Below, piece by piece: positions 16,987-25,735 of a stretch of DNA of 64,000 nucleotides; positions within the stretch are counted from its first letter, which is position 1, and every line of letters starts with the position of its first letter. The position numbers were made by a program, and so were the translations under genes. Source of the DNA: Caldithrix abyssi DSM 13497 (GTDB taxonomy: Bacteria; Calditrichota; Calditrichia; Calditrichales; Calditrichaceae); NCBI RefSeq assembly GCF_001886815.1, contig NZ_CP018099.1, positions 4,462,501 through 4,526,500 on the forward strand. Reading direction: 5' to 3'. The notes under the pieces were generated by a model. It saw nothing but the letters and a program-made list of their open reading frames with translations, made no database searches and was not told the origin of the DNA.

Positions 16987-17940
16987 ATGAAAGTCATTGA
17001 ACATTTAGCCAGAGCAAAAGAAACGTTGCTCAGCTTTGAGATCATTCCTCCCAAGCGGGGCGGAGATATACACAGCCTATTGAGAGTGGTGGACGACATC
17101 TCTAAATATAATCCTCCTTTTATTGACATTACCAGTCATGCCGCAGAAGTAAAATACGAAGAAACGCCGCAAGGCATTAAACGTAAGGTCAAGCGCAAGC
17201 GTCCGGGCACCCTTGGCATTTGCGCGCTGATCCAGAATAAGTACAATATCGACGCCGTGCCTCATGTGTTGTGCAATGGTTTTACGCGAGAAGAAACGGA
17301 AGACTTTTTAATCGATCTGCAATATCTGGAAATTGAAAATGTTTTAGCCTTACGCGGAGAAGAGAACAGCTACCAAAAGCCGCTGGTTAATGGCCGAAGC
17401 GCTAACCGTTACGCGGTTGATCTGGTTGCGCAGATCAACAACATGAACAAAGGCATTTATCTGGAAGAGGAACTGATCGACGCCAGACCGTCCAATTTTT
17501 GCATTGGAGTGGCCGCCTATCCGGAAAAGCATGTTTCCGCTCCCAATCTTGAGTTTGACATCAAACAATTAAAAAAGAAGATTGAAGCCGGGGCAGAATA
17601 TGTGGTTACGCAAATGTTTTACGACAATCGATATTATTTCGATTTTCTGGACAAATGTCGAGCAGCGGGGATTGATGTTCCCATCATACCCGGTCTAAAA
17701 ATTTTGACGGCAAAAAGTCAACTGACGAGCATTCCGGCCAATTTTCACATCACTCTGCCTTCTGAACTGACCGATCCGGTGTTAGAAGCCGAATCGGATG
17801 AAGACGTTCTGGAAATAGGGGTGGACTGGGCTTACAAACAGGTCAGCGAGTTAATCGAAAAAAAGGCGCCGGCTATCCATTTTTACATCATGCAAAATTC
17901 GAAACCGATTCGCATGTTGATGAAAAAACTGGGGTTTTAA
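16987..17940 (+). CDS. metF: Methylenetetrahydrofolate reductase
   Basis: 317 residues from the ATG at 16987; a GTG immediately before it is the alternative. LLSFEIIPPKRGGDI at the N-terminus is the MetF opening with the catalytic Glu. DITSHAAEVKYEE, HVLCNGFTREETEDFLIDL, NVLALRGEE (the LALRGD-like FAD motif), IGVAAYPEKH, YVVTQMFYDNRYYFDF and VPIIPGLKIL follow in the family order. It reduces 5,10-methylene-THF to 5-methyl-THF for methionine synthesis. It is followed by the acyltransferase gene on the same strand. Confidence 0.95.
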   Translation: MKVIEHLARAKETLLSFEIIPPKRGGDIHSLLRVVDDISKYNPPFIDITSHAAEVKYEETPQGIKRKVKRKRPGTLGICALIQNKYNIDAVPHVLCNGFTREETEDFLIDLQYLEIENVLALRGEENSYQKPLVNGRSANRYAVDLVAQINNMNKGIYLEEELIDARPSNFCIGVAAYPEKHVSAPNLEFDIKQLKKKIEAGAEYVVTQMFYDNRYYFDFLDKCRAAGIDVPIIPGLKILTAKSQLTSIPANFHITLPSELTDPVLEAESDEDVLEIGVDWAYKQVSELIEKKAPAIHFYIMQNSKPIRMLMKKLGF

Positions 17941-17986
17941 TCCAGATTTTGTAAATCGCCAGATTTAAACAGAAGAAAAAAGACTC

Positions 17987-18595
17987 ATGATTAAAGAAAA
18001 TCGGCCTTCGTTTCTGTTCAAAATAGCCCGGATTTTTAGCAAAGTGATATTAAAAATAACGGGCTGGAAAACTGTCGGGAAAGTGCCGGAAGAAAAAAAA
18101 TATGTTCTGGTGGGATACCCGCACACTTCTAATTGGGATACGCTCATCGGGCTGATGATCTATGCCTCCATGGGCGTGCGGCTGAACTGGCTGGCCAAAC
18201 AATCGTTATTTAAATGGCCGCTGGGGTGGATTTTGAAATTGACGGGGGCCATTCCCGTTAACCGCCAGCAATCCCAGAATTTTATTCAATACAGTAAAGA
18301 TTTGTTCGACAGATACGAGCGCCTGGTGCTAACCCTTTCTCCGGAAGGTACGCGTAAAAAGACCGAATACTGGCGAACGGGATTTTATTACATGGCGCTG
18401 AATGCCGGAGTTCCCATCGCCCTCGGAATTTTAGATTATTCAAAAAAGATTGGAGGCTTCGGGCCGCTGATCTGGCCCTCGGGCGACATTGAAAAAGACA
18501 TCGCTAAAATCCGCGAATTTTACAAAGATTTTAAAGGGAAATATCCTGAAAAGATGGGTGAAATTCGCATTAACCCTGAAAAAATAAAAAAATAG
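17987..18595 (+). CDS. 1-acyl-glycerol-3-phosphate acyltransferase family protein (PlsC-like)
   Basis: 202 residues. HTSNWD at residues 46-51 is the HX4D catalytic motif, GAIPVNR is motif II and LSPEGTRKK is motif III. It probably transfers an acyl chain to a lysophospholipid at the inner membrane, although the HTSNWD variant is often found in less characterised homologues. The hydrophobic N-terminus may anchor it. The ZIP transporter gene follows by 7 bp. Confidence 0.85.
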   Translation: MIKENRPSFLFKIARIFSKVILKITGWKTVGKVPEEKKYVLVGYPHTSNWDTLIGLMIYASMGVRLNWLAKQSLFKWPLGWILKLTGAIPVNRQQSQNFIQYSKDLFDRYERLVLTLSPEGTRKKTEYWRTGFYYMALNAGVPIALGILDYSKKIGGFGPLIWPSGDIEKDIAKIREFYKDFKGKYPEKMGEIRINPEKIKK

Positions 18596-18602
18596 ACAGG
18601 CC

Positions 18603-19334
18603 ATGAATTCACATCAACTTTTTGAATTAACCGCTTATTCCTTCAGTATTGTGGTTACCGCGTGGATTGGCGGCATTATTCCGCTTTTCTACAAAAAAAA
18701 TCATCGTGTTTTGCACTGGTTTATCAGCCTGGGCGCCGGCGTTTTGCTGGGCGCGGCCTTTTTACACATGATCCCCGAAGCCTCGGAAATGATCGGCAAA
18801 AACGTGGGGATTTACGTGCTGGGCGGCTTTTTGATGCTATTTGTTCTGGAAAAATTCATTATGACCCATCCCTGCCCCTCGGAACATTGTGAATTTCATC
18901 GAGTCGGCCTTTCGGCCTTTCTGGGGCTCTCGCTGCACAGCCTGGTAACCGGCATTGCGCTGGGCACGGGCGTTATGGTGCCTAAACTGGGACTGGTTGT
19001 CTTTTTAGCAATTATTCTCCATAAATTGCCCGCATCTCTGTCTTTAACCAGTTTATTTATTAAGGAAAATTACTCTACTAAAAAATTGTTCGTCTATTTG
19101 ACGGCGTTTTCTTTAATGGTGCCGCTTGGCGCTCTTATTACCTACCTCTTTCTCCAGCAGACTTCAGTCAAAACCATTGGCGCATTAACCGCTTTTTCGG
19201 CCGGCACCTTTTTACATGTGGCTGCCGACGACCTTTTACCGGAGGTTCATCAACATTCACATGACAAATACTCTCGCCTGTTTGTTTTTGGGATCGGCAT
19301 ACTGACCACCTGGCTGGTAACGCTATTGGAATAA
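18603..19334 (+). CDS. ZIP family metal transporter
   Basis: 243 residues with about seven to eight membrane segments. The metal-binding helix motifs are SLHSLVTGIALGTG (about 116-129, in place of HNxxDG) and ILHKLPASLSL (about 139-149, in place of HExPHE), with HVAADDLLPEVHQHSH near the end. ZIP proteins bring divalent metals such as zinc or iron into the cytoplasm. The specificity is unknown. The gene lies 7 bp after the acyltransferase gene. Confidence 0.88.
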   Translation: MNSHQLFELTAYSFSIVVTAWIGGIIPLFYKKNHRVLHWFISLGAGVLLGAAFLHMIPEASEMIGKNVGIYVLGGFLMLFVLEKFIMTHPCPSEHCEFHRVGLSAFLGLSLHSLVTGIALGTGVMVPKLGLVVFLAIILHKLPASLSLTSLFIKENYSTKKLFVYLTAFSLMVPLGALITYLFLQQTSVKTIGALTAFSAGTFLHVAADDLLPEVHQHSHDKYSRLFVFGIGILTTWLVTLLE

Positions 19335-19358
19335 TGGAACCGCCTTCTAAAAAACCTT

Positions 19359-19379
19359 GCGCCCTTTTTGATGGGGCGC
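19359..19379 (+). terminator. Hairpin after the ZIP gene
   Basis: GCGCCC facing GGGCGC around a 9-nt loop, 25 bp after the stop. There is no T-run, so it is a weak terminator candidate. Confidence 0.3.
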
Positions 19380-19504
19380 TAAGAAAAAATAAAAAGAATT
19401 TAGGGCGTGAAAAACTCATAATTTGCCGAAGCAAATGACGTGAATCCCCCTCGCCCACTCCCCACAAAACTCGCCCTATTTAAGAGATTACTCATTCCGT
19501 TTTC

Positions 19505-19883
19505 TAAGGCAGCAACGTGCGCAAAGTAATTTTCTTGTAGATTACGCTAAAAATCGCAGAAAAAGATTAAACAAACTATTCTGAGACTAAAGCTAAAGCT
19601 AAGCAAATCGGCGCTATTTACGCCCGGGGCTGTCCCAAAAGTCAAAGAAAATGTATTTTTATAAAGTTTTTCTTTCCCTCACCCCCTTTCCAAAAAAAAG
19701 AATCTGGGGGGAGTAGGAAGAACTGTTCGTTGGAAATTTTCCTCCAATGATGTTCAATATTTGCGCATTTATAAATTTCTATTCAACCATTCAACTAATT
19801 AACTATTCAACCAATACAGCAGCACAAAAATTTTCAAATCCCGCCAGGGCGGACCGAATCTTTCAAGGGAAGTATCCTAAAAT
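19505..19883 (+). repeat. Composite intergenic repeat, copy B
   Basis: It carries all blocks of copy A in the same order and orientation: GCGCAAAGTAATTTTC, GAGACTAAAGC, AAGCAAATCGGCGC, GGGGCTGTCCCAAAAG, CCCTCACCCCCTTTCC, ATTCAACCATTCAACTAAT and CCGAATCTTTCAAGGGAAG. It fills the non-coding gap 19335-19996. Confidence 0.75.
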
Positions 19884-19996
19884 CCGCTGCGCTGAGGTAA
19901 ATGCGCCTTCTGGCTTGTTGATCGGTCGGGAGAGACAGGGATTTTAGCCCTTCCCGGGCAAACTTCATGGCAACGCTGTGAATGCGTCCCCTTTTA

Positions 19997-20575
19997 TTAC
20001 ATTTCTAATTTGATTTCGCTGCAGATCACAAAATTGTTCAAATCGCTCCGTTTGATTTTCATGTATGTGTCAATCACCCCTTCAAAATCCCCTTCAATTT
20101 CACCTTTGGCTCTAAAAATGTATTCGTGCAGCGGGGCGTAACTTTCAAAACCTTTTGCATCCTTCTCAATAATTTCCGAGGGTGTGTAATTCTTTAGCGA
20201 AACGCCTTCCGGCAGATGTTCAACGATTTGTTTAAAGCTGCTTCCCATATCTTTTTCGAAAATTTCAGCGGCAAACGAAAAAGCAGCGCCTTTAATTGGT
20301 TTGATCGATTTAATAACGTAACCTGTTTTTTTGGTGTAAAGATCGACCACCTGTTTAAAAGGTTCGATCAGTTCGTCTTCCAGACAAAGGTGTACGTAAT
20401 TTTCCAGTTCAAAGAGTTCTTTAACAAATTCTTTCAACGTCTCTCGTCGAATGTTTTCTTTTCGATGGAAAAAATATTTTCCTTTCGGCTTTTTACAGGC
20501 CAAAAAACCCAATAAAAATCCTTTTACCATCATAAAAGGGCCTTCAATAACAATTTCTGAAAACTTTCTTCCCAT
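19997..20575 (-). CDS. Hypothetical protein, 192 aa
   Basis: The ATG at 20575 is chosen because GGAGGAATGT precedes it; the frame is open four codons further. The N-terminus is MGRKFSEIVIEGPFMMVKGF, with no signal peptide. The rest is a soluble alpha/beta protein rich in Glu and Lys. No family is recognised with certainty. It is a single gene between a repeat and the divergent DUF1573 gene. Confidence 0.65.
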   Translation of the reverse strand: MGRKFSEIVIEGPFMMVKGFLLGFLACKKPKGKYFFHRKENIRRETLKEFVKELFELENYVHLCLEDELIEPFKQVVDLYTKKTGYVIKSIKPIKGAAFSFAAEIFEKDMGSSFKQIVEHLPEGVSLKNYTPSEIIEKDAKGFESYAPLHEYIFRAKGEIEGDFEGVIDTYMKIKRSDLNNFVICSEIKLEM

Positions 20576-20746
20576 ACATTCCTCCATCGTTGCTAATTTT
20601 CATTAATAAATTAAAAAGGTTTCTCTAAAAAACAAATACTATTTCATGATAATCGTAAAGATTTTACATTTGTTTAAAAAATATCTTGATCTTTCTGCTT
20701 ATTCTTTTAAATTGAAACCAGGAAAATTAAAAGAAGGGGCTGAAAG

Positions 20747-21160
20747 ATGAGGCCATATAACACATTTCTCTTCATTTTATTGATTTTGGGCGTCGTTCAG
20801 ATCAGTAATTTAAACGCTCAGGACAGCACAAAGGTCAGCGGGCCTGTTATTACAGCTTCGGAAAAGGTGTTTGATTTTGGTCAGGTGCCGGAAAATGCCG
20901 TGGTCTCTCATGTTTTTGTGCTGAAAAATCAGGGCAGCGATAGCTTAAGAATTCAACGTATTAAAAGCGGCTGAGGCTGCACAGCAGCGCTTCTGAGTTC
21001 AGAAGTCATTGCCCCGGGAGACAGCGTGCAGCTTAAGGCTTCTTTTAACACGCACAACCGTTCAGGCACGTTCCAGAAGAACATTCGCGTTTATTCCAAT
21101 GCCGTTAATCAGCGCGTATTAACCTTAACCATAAAAGGCGAAATTATTCGAGAAGATTGA
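20747..21160 (+). CDS. DUF1573 family exported selenoprotein with in-frame UGA (UGC motif)
   Basis: 137 residues if TGA at 20972-20974 is selenocysteine (residue 76). Conventional calling stops there at 75 residues, but the frame continues with no stop to 21160. Residues 1-24 (MRPYNTFLFILLILGVVQIS...) are a signal peptide. FDFGQVPENAVVSHVFVLKNQG is the DUF1573 strand pattern. IKSGUGCTAALLSSEVIAPGDS aligns with the family motif SCGCTAA, so U replaces the first Cys. YSNAVNQRVLTLTIKGEI closes the domain. A hairpin CTTCTG-AGTT-CAGAAG begins 16 nt after the UGA. Exported MsrB follows, which suggests a redox role in the envelope. A nonsense mutation is the alternative. Confidence 0.9.
20990..21005 (+). 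promoter_or_regulatory. Candidate bacterial SECIS hairpin of the DUF1573 gene
   Basis: CTTCTG-AGTT-CAGAAG, a perfect 6-bp stem with GU in the loop, starts 16 nt after the UGA. Spacing and loop are nearly the same as in the SelW-like gene of this window. Confidence 0.7.
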
Positions 21161-21274
21161 ACTTTTGCCTTTTTTATCAGAAAATAAAATTATTGGCCAG
21201 TGGTAGGCTTTAATTTTGAACGAACGGGACTATTTTTACGCCGCTTTGCGTTCCAAAAGGAAAACGGAGTAATC

Positions 21275-21781
21275 ATGTTGCGAATTATTTTAAGTTTACT
21301 GTTCATCACAGTCATTTACGGACAAAATCAGGAAAGCAAGGCAATGCGTTCAAAGGACGACTCTTCAAAAACCAGCGGCCACAAAGTGTTTAAAACGGAC
21401 GCCGACTGGCAATCGTGTTTGACGCCCGAGCAATTTTATGTTACCAGAAAAAAGGGGACGGAACGCCCTTTTAGCGGCAAATATTACGACTACTGGGAAG
21501 AAGGCACGTACCTGTGCGTGGCCTGCGGCGCAGAGCTCTTTTCTTCAAGCACCAAATACCATTCCGGAAGCGGCTGGCCCAGCTTCTGGGATGTGGCCAG
21601 CGAAGAAAATGTGATCCTTGAAAAAGATACCAGCCTGGGAATGGTGCGCACGGAAATACTTTGTGCTTCCTGCGGTGCACATCTGGGGCACGTTTTTGAT
21701 GACGGACCGCCGCCCACCGGGCTGCGCTATTGCATCAATTCTGCCGCCTTGAAGTTTGTGCCTAAAAATTTAAAAAAATAA
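21275..21781 (+). CDS. msrB: Exported peptide-methionine (R)-S-oxide reductase
   Basis: 168 residues from the ATG at 21275, preceded by ACGGAGTAATC. An upstream start at 21200 would lengthen it but spoil the signal peptide ([19 protein letters not shown]). The two CxxC zinc pairs are at about residues 81-84 (CVACG) and 129-132 (CASCG). The catalytic Cys is in RYCINSAAL near residue 152, with GSGWPSFW and [10 protein letters not shown] also present. It reduces Met-R-sulfoxide in exported proteins. Unlike some MsrBs it uses Cys, not Sec. It lies 114 bp after the DUF1573 selenoprotein gene. Confidence 0.93.
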   Translation: MLRIILSLLFITVIYGQNQESKAMRSKDDSSKTSGHKVFKTDADWQSCLTPEQFYVTRKKGTERPFSGKYYDYWEEGTYLCVACGAELFSSSTKYHSGSGWPSFWDVASEENVILEKDTSLGMVRTEILCASCGAHLGHVFDDGPPPTGLRYCINSAALKFVPKNLKK

Positions 21782-22094
21782 AAAGACGGATTGAACTGTA
21801 AAATGTAATGCGCCTTCGCAATTTCCCCTATATGCTTTAACAATCGAATCCCTGCTTTAATTGCCACTGCGCCCCCGGGATTTTCTTGAATATTCCCTTC
21901 AAAAGCGTAACGCGTTAACGGGCATTTTTTTGTTACGGTTTGAGGAGGTAATGGTTGACTGGAGCCGGCGAAGTTTTTGTGTAATTTTGGGTTTAATATA
22001 TCAAAGATTTCCTTAAAATATTTACCGATTCATTTGCTTGAAATAACAAAAAAAATTAATATCGTTTTGTCATTTGATTCTAAGGAGAGTAACT
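21782..22094. other. Intergenic region without a convincing gene
   Basis: An AT-rich 313-bp gap holding the promoter region of the M1 peptidase gene. A 21-codon frame at 21951 follows GAGGAGGT with only 1-2 bp spacing and is probably not translated. No hairpin or repeat is seen. Confidence 0.4.
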
Positions 22095-23990
22095 GTGAAA
22101 AGGATGTTTGCTTTTTTATTGGTGGCTTTTACGCTCAATGGTATCCAGGCAACGGCCAGCGATTCTTTATACATTCCGATCAACTTACAACAAGCCTACG
22201 AAAAAGGCACGCGCGCTTACGACGGCAGCCCCGGCCCGGCATACTGGCAAAATCATGCTGACTATGTCATTCAGGTTAAATTTGAACCTGAAAGGAGAAT
22301 GATTTTCGGCCGCCAAAAAATAATCTATTACAACGAGAGTCCAGACTCGCTCGATCGGCTGGTGATTCGTTTGTACCAGGATCTATTCAAAAAGGGCAAT
22401 CCCCGAGATTGGGGTGTAAACCCGGGCGATTTACATGAAGGCGTTAAAATCGATTCGTTAAAACTCAACGATCGGCCGTTGGACCTGACTGGCAACCCTT
22501 TTATTCGACGCTACGGCACTAATATGATCATCAGGCTGCAAAACAAAATAGCGCCCGAAAGCACGGTTAAGCTGGAAATAGAATGGCAACTGCAAATCAG
22601 CCGCCATTCCAATATTCGAATGGGCGCGTATGATTCCACCTCCTTTCATGTGGCTTACTGGTACCCCCAAATAGCTGTTTACGACGATTTATCGGGATGG
22701 GACACGTTCAATTACACGGGGCTACAGGAATTCTACAACGATTTTAATAACTACGATGTGCGCATTTCCGTACCACAAAATTTTGTTGTCTGGGCAACCG
22801 GGCGGCTGCAAAACGTGGAAGAGGTTTTGCAAGAAAAATATCAAAAACGATACCAGAAGGCTCTGGAAAGCGACGATGTAATTCATGTGATCACGGAAGA
22901 AGACCTGGAAAAAGGAAAAATCACGGCAGACAAAGAATGGAATACCTTTCACTATGTGGCGCGCAATGTGCCTGATTTTGCCTTTTCCACCAGCGACCAC
23001 TATTTGTGGGATTTAACCAGCGTGCAGGTTGCGCCCGATCGGGAGCGCGTACTGGTAGGCGCGGCCTATAAAGCCGAATCGTCCGATTTTTATAAGGTAG
23101 CTGAATTGTCCAGAAAATCGATCCTCTTTTTTTCGAATGAAATGCCCGCCGTGGCGTTTCCCTATCCTTCCTTAACGGTTTTTAACGGACGGGGAGGCAT
23201 GGAATTCCCTATGATGGTTAACGACGGCTCGGTTGCAAACTGGCAAGGAACGGTACACCTTACCAGCCATGAAATCGCCCATACCTATTTTCCGTTTATG
23301 ATGGGTACCAACGAACGCAAATATGCCTGGATGGACGAAGGCTGGGCCGTGATGCTGCCCTTTGATTTTCAAGCGCGCGAAGCGCCGGGATATGATCCGA
23401 TAGAGAAAGCCATCAAGCGTTATTTGAGCATGGCGGGAACGGAATTTGACATACCAATGATTGTGCCATCCGTTGTGTATGGTGGAGACGCGCGCAACGC
23501 CTACCGCAACGCTTCCTACAATCGTTCTGGCGTTGCCTATTATTTGCTGGAACGGCATCTGGGCCGGGAAACATTCCTGAAAGCCATGCATGCCTACATG
23601 ACGCGCTGGCAGAGTAAACATCCCATGCCGTTTGATTTCTTTTTTACTTTTAACCATGCTACTGGCGAGGATTTAAATTGGTTTTTTAAACCATGGTTCT
23701 TCGAATTTGGATATCCCGACCTGGCCATTGAAAAAGTTGCGGAAGACCAACAAACATTAACGGTGAAAGTCATTAAAAAAGGCAACCTGCCACTTCCCAT
23801 TAAACTGACGGTGGTCTTTCAGGATAGTAGTCAGACAATGATTGAAAAAGCAATGGACATCTGGCGCAGCGGCAAGAATGAAACAGTTATTAAAATTTCA
23901 AAGGAAAAGCCGATTATTGAAATTCAACTGGGCGACAAACATATTCCCGATTTATTTGACGACAACAACTGGATACGCATGAAAGAGTAA
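22095..23990 (+). CDS. M1 family zinc metallopeptidase, exported
   Basis: 631 residues from GTG at 22095, preceded by AAGGAGAG; the frame is open seven codons further but without a ribosome binding site. A signal peptide (residues 1-22) leads into an aminopeptidase-N-like beta domain (IQVKFEPERRMIFGRQKIIYYNES). The catalytic part has GGMEFP near 367-372, the zinc motif HEIAH near 392-396 and the third ligand in WMDEGW near 415. It probably hydrolyses N-terminal residues of peptides in the periplasm or at the cell surface. Confidence 0.9.
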   Translation: MKRMFAFLLVAFTLNGIQATASDSLYIPINLQQAYEKGTRAYDGSPGPAYWQNHADYVIQVKFEPERRMIFGRQKIIYYNESPDSLDRLVIRLYQDLFKKGNPRDWGVNPGDLHEGVKIDSLKLNDRPLDLTGNPFIRRYGTNMIIRLQNKIAPESTVKLEIEWQLQISRHSNIRMGAYDSTSFHVAYWYPQIAVYDDLSGWDTFNYTGLQEFYNDFNNYDVRISVPQNFVVWATGRLQNVEEVLQEKYQKRYQKALESDDVIHVITEEDLEKGKITADKEWNTFHYVARNVPDFAFSTSDHYLWDLTSVQVAPDRERVLVGAAYKAESSDFYKVAELSRKSILFFSNEMPAVAFPYPSLTVFNGRGGMEFPMMVNDGSVANWQGTVHLTSHEIAHTYFPFMMGTNERKYAWMDEGWAVMLPFDFQAREAPGYDPIEKAIKRYLSMAGTEFDIPMIVPSVVYGGDARNAYRNASYNRSGVAYYLLERHLGRETFLKAMHAYMTRWQSKHPMPFDFFFTFNHATGEDLNWFFKPWFFEFGYPDLAIEKVAEDQQTLTVKVIKKGNLPLPIKLTVVFQDSSQTMIEKAMDIWRSGKNETVIKISKEKPIIEIQLGDKHIPDLFDDNNWIRMKE

Positions 23991-24032
23991 TTTTTGTTCT
24001 GTATCCTGAATTCCGTAAATTTCGACATGTAG

Positions 24033-24046
24033 GCGAAATATTTCGC
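24033..24046. promoter_or_regulatory. Perfect 14-bp palindrome upstream of ferritin
   Basis: GCGAAATATTTCGC lies 100 bp before the ferritin start and 43 bp after the peptidase stop. It could be an operator for an iron-responsive or other regulator. No known consensus is matched with confidence. Confidence 0.35.
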
Positions 24047-24145
24047 AGAATGAGTTTGTTGCTCTAAACAAGGTAAACGTTTTTGATCCATGAACAAAAA
24101 TTAAAATTAAATATCAAGATTTAAAACCATCAAAGGAGGTAACAC

Positions 24146-24664
24146 ATGTTAAGTAAAAAATTAGAGGCCGCTTTAAACGACCAGATCACCAAAGAATTCT
24201 TTTCGGAATACTTGTATCTATCCATGGCGTCTTACTGCGATTCCATTGACCTGGGCGGTTTTGCCAACTGGTTTATCAGTCAGGCCGAAGAAGAGCACCA
24301 GCACGCCATGAAGTTGTTTAAATATGTGCAGGATCGCGAAGGCCGCGTGGCGCTCGGCGCTATGGAAAAACCGCAACATGAATTTAAAGATGTGATGCAC
24401 CTGTTTGAACAGGTTCTGGAACACGAACAATTCATTACGCAAAGTATCAATAAAATTTATGAGTTAGCCGTAAACGAAAAGGACTACCCCACGCAGGTAG
24501 AATTAGAATGGTTCATTAAAGAACAGGTGGAAGAAGAAAAACAGGTTTCGGACATCATTAAACAGTTAAAATGGATAAAAGACAATCCCACCATGCTTTA
24601 TATGCTGGATCAACAATTGGGTCAGCGAGTGCCGACCAGTCTGCCGGCAGAAGAACAAAAATAA
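24146..24664 (+). CDS. ftnA: Non-heme ferritin
   Basis: 172 residues. The ferroxidase residues fall at the same numbers as in E. coli FtnA: Glu17, Glu50, His53, Glu94 and Gln127, with Glu130 for the third iron site. It forms a 24-subunit cytoplasmic cage that oxidises and stores iron. AAAGGAGGTAACAC gives a strong ribosome binding site. It is a single gene with a palindrome upstream and a clear terminator downstream. Confidence 0.95.
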   Translation: MLSKKLEAALNDQITKEFFSEYLYLSMASYCDSIDLGGFANWFISQAEEEHQHAMKLFKYVQDREGRVALGAMEKPQHEFKDVMHLFEQVLEHEQFITQSINKIYELAVNEKDYPTQVELEWFIKEQVEEEKQVSDIIKQLKWIKDNPTMLYMLDQQLGQRVPTSLPAEEQK

Positions 24665-24698
24665 CCCGGATTTTATACCCTGACGGCTTTAAAAAATA

Positions 24699-24728
24699 AA
24701 AGATTCCCCCTTAAAAGGGGGAATCTTT
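24699..24728. terminator. Bidirectional intrinsic terminator between ferritin and hflC
   Basis: AAAGATTCCCCC facing GGGGGAATCTTT with a short TTAAAA loop and flanking A and T tracts. It is positioned to end both convergent units. Confidence 0.85.
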
Positions 24729-24784
24729 GTTTATTCTACTCTTCTGAATTTTAAATCTTTAATTAAGAAATGCTAAACAGCCTA

Positions 24785-25735
24785 TCACTGAATCTTTTGC
24801 AGTAATTTATAGAAATCATTGTCTGTTGTTAAGATAAGCCAATCTTTTTCGCCAAAGGTCGAACGATAGGTTTCCAGCGTTTTCAAGAAGCGGTAGAATT
24901 CACGGCTTTCCGCATTGCGATCGTAAGCCCTGGCATAGATAGCCGTGGCCTGAGCGTCGGCCTTACCGCGGATTTCCTGAGCGGTACGATAGGCTTCGGA
25001 CTGGATTCTCTTTAATTCACGCTCTTTTTGACCAAGGATTTGAGAAGCCATTCCCTGTCCTTCGGAGCGATATTTTTCTGCGATTCTTTTACGTTCGGTG
25101 ATCATTCGTTCGTAAATTTTACGCTGTACTTCTTCCACATAATTAATGCGTTTAAAGCGAATATCCAGCAGTTCTACGCCCAGTTCTTTAGTTCTTTCCT
25201 GTGCGGCCAGTAAAATTTCGCGCGTAATTTTTGCGCGTCCGTACTTGATGCTGGGGAAGACGTCTTCCAGGGCTTCTTCGGCCAGGGCTGTATCGGCAAT
25301 AACCATCGGTTTGCGATTGGAACTGCGCACCAGCTCAACCAGATCGTGTTTGGCAACCGCATTACGCGTCTCGCCGTCTAAGATGTCATCCAGACGGGCC
25401 TGAGCGCCGCGTTCGTCGCGTACACGCTGAAAGAACAACAGTGGATCTGAAATTTTCCAGCGAGCGTAAGTATCCACCCAGATAAAGCGTTTATCTTTGG
25501 TGGGCACCTGATTGGCATCGCCATCCCACTCTAAAAAGCGTTTTTCAAAAAAGGTGGCATCTTCGATCAGAGGAACTTTAAAATGGATACCTGGCGTTGT
25601 AATGGGCTCGCCAACCGGCTTCCCGAAACGCGTAATAATGACCTGTTCGGTTTCATTAACGATAAAGGCGGCTGAAAAGAGAACGATTAAGGCTGCCACG
25701 ATTATGCCGCCCAAAATAAGATAACGTTTATTCAT
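24785..25735 (-). CDS. hflC: HflC, SPFH/prohibitin-domain membrane protease regulator
   Basis: 316 residues. One N-terminal membrane anchor (ILGGIIVAALIVLFSAAFIV) is followed by an SPFH domain (NETEQVIITRFGKPVGEPI, typical HflC) and a long charged helix (about 200-270, IAEKYRSEGQG with REL/QAIR-like repeats). With HflK it forms a large periplasmic assembly around FtsH that controls membrane protein turnover. The start lies inside the last codons of hflK (8-bp overlap), with AAAGGAGGAC as ribosome binding site. Confidence 0.95.
   Translation of the reverse strand: MNKRYLILGGIIVAALIVLFSAAFIVNETEQVIITRFGKPVGEPITTPGIHFKVPLIEDATFFEKRFLEWDGDANQVPTKDKRFIWVDTYARWKISDPLLFFQRVRDERGAQARLDDILDGETRNAVAKHDLVELVRSSNRKPMVIADTALAEEALEDVFPSIKYGRAKITREILLAAQERTKELGVELLDIRFKRINYVEEVQRKIYERMITERKRIAEKYRSEGQGMASQILGQKERELKRIQSEAYRTAQEIRGKADAQATAIYARAYDRNAESREFYRFLKTLETYRSTFGEKDWLILTTDNDFYKLLQKIQ

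Noticed and set aside
20972-20974. Reading the DUF1573 gene as a pseudogene broken by a nonsense mutation
   Set aside because: The TGA coincides with a conserved Cys position, the frame after it is fully intact, and a SECIS-like hairpin with the same geometry as in the SelW-like gene follows. Not excluded formally without the Sec machinery genes.
21951-22016. 21-codon frame after GAGGAGGT
   Set aside because: Spacing between the putative ribosome binding site and ATG is only 1-2 bp and the peptide has no recognisable features.
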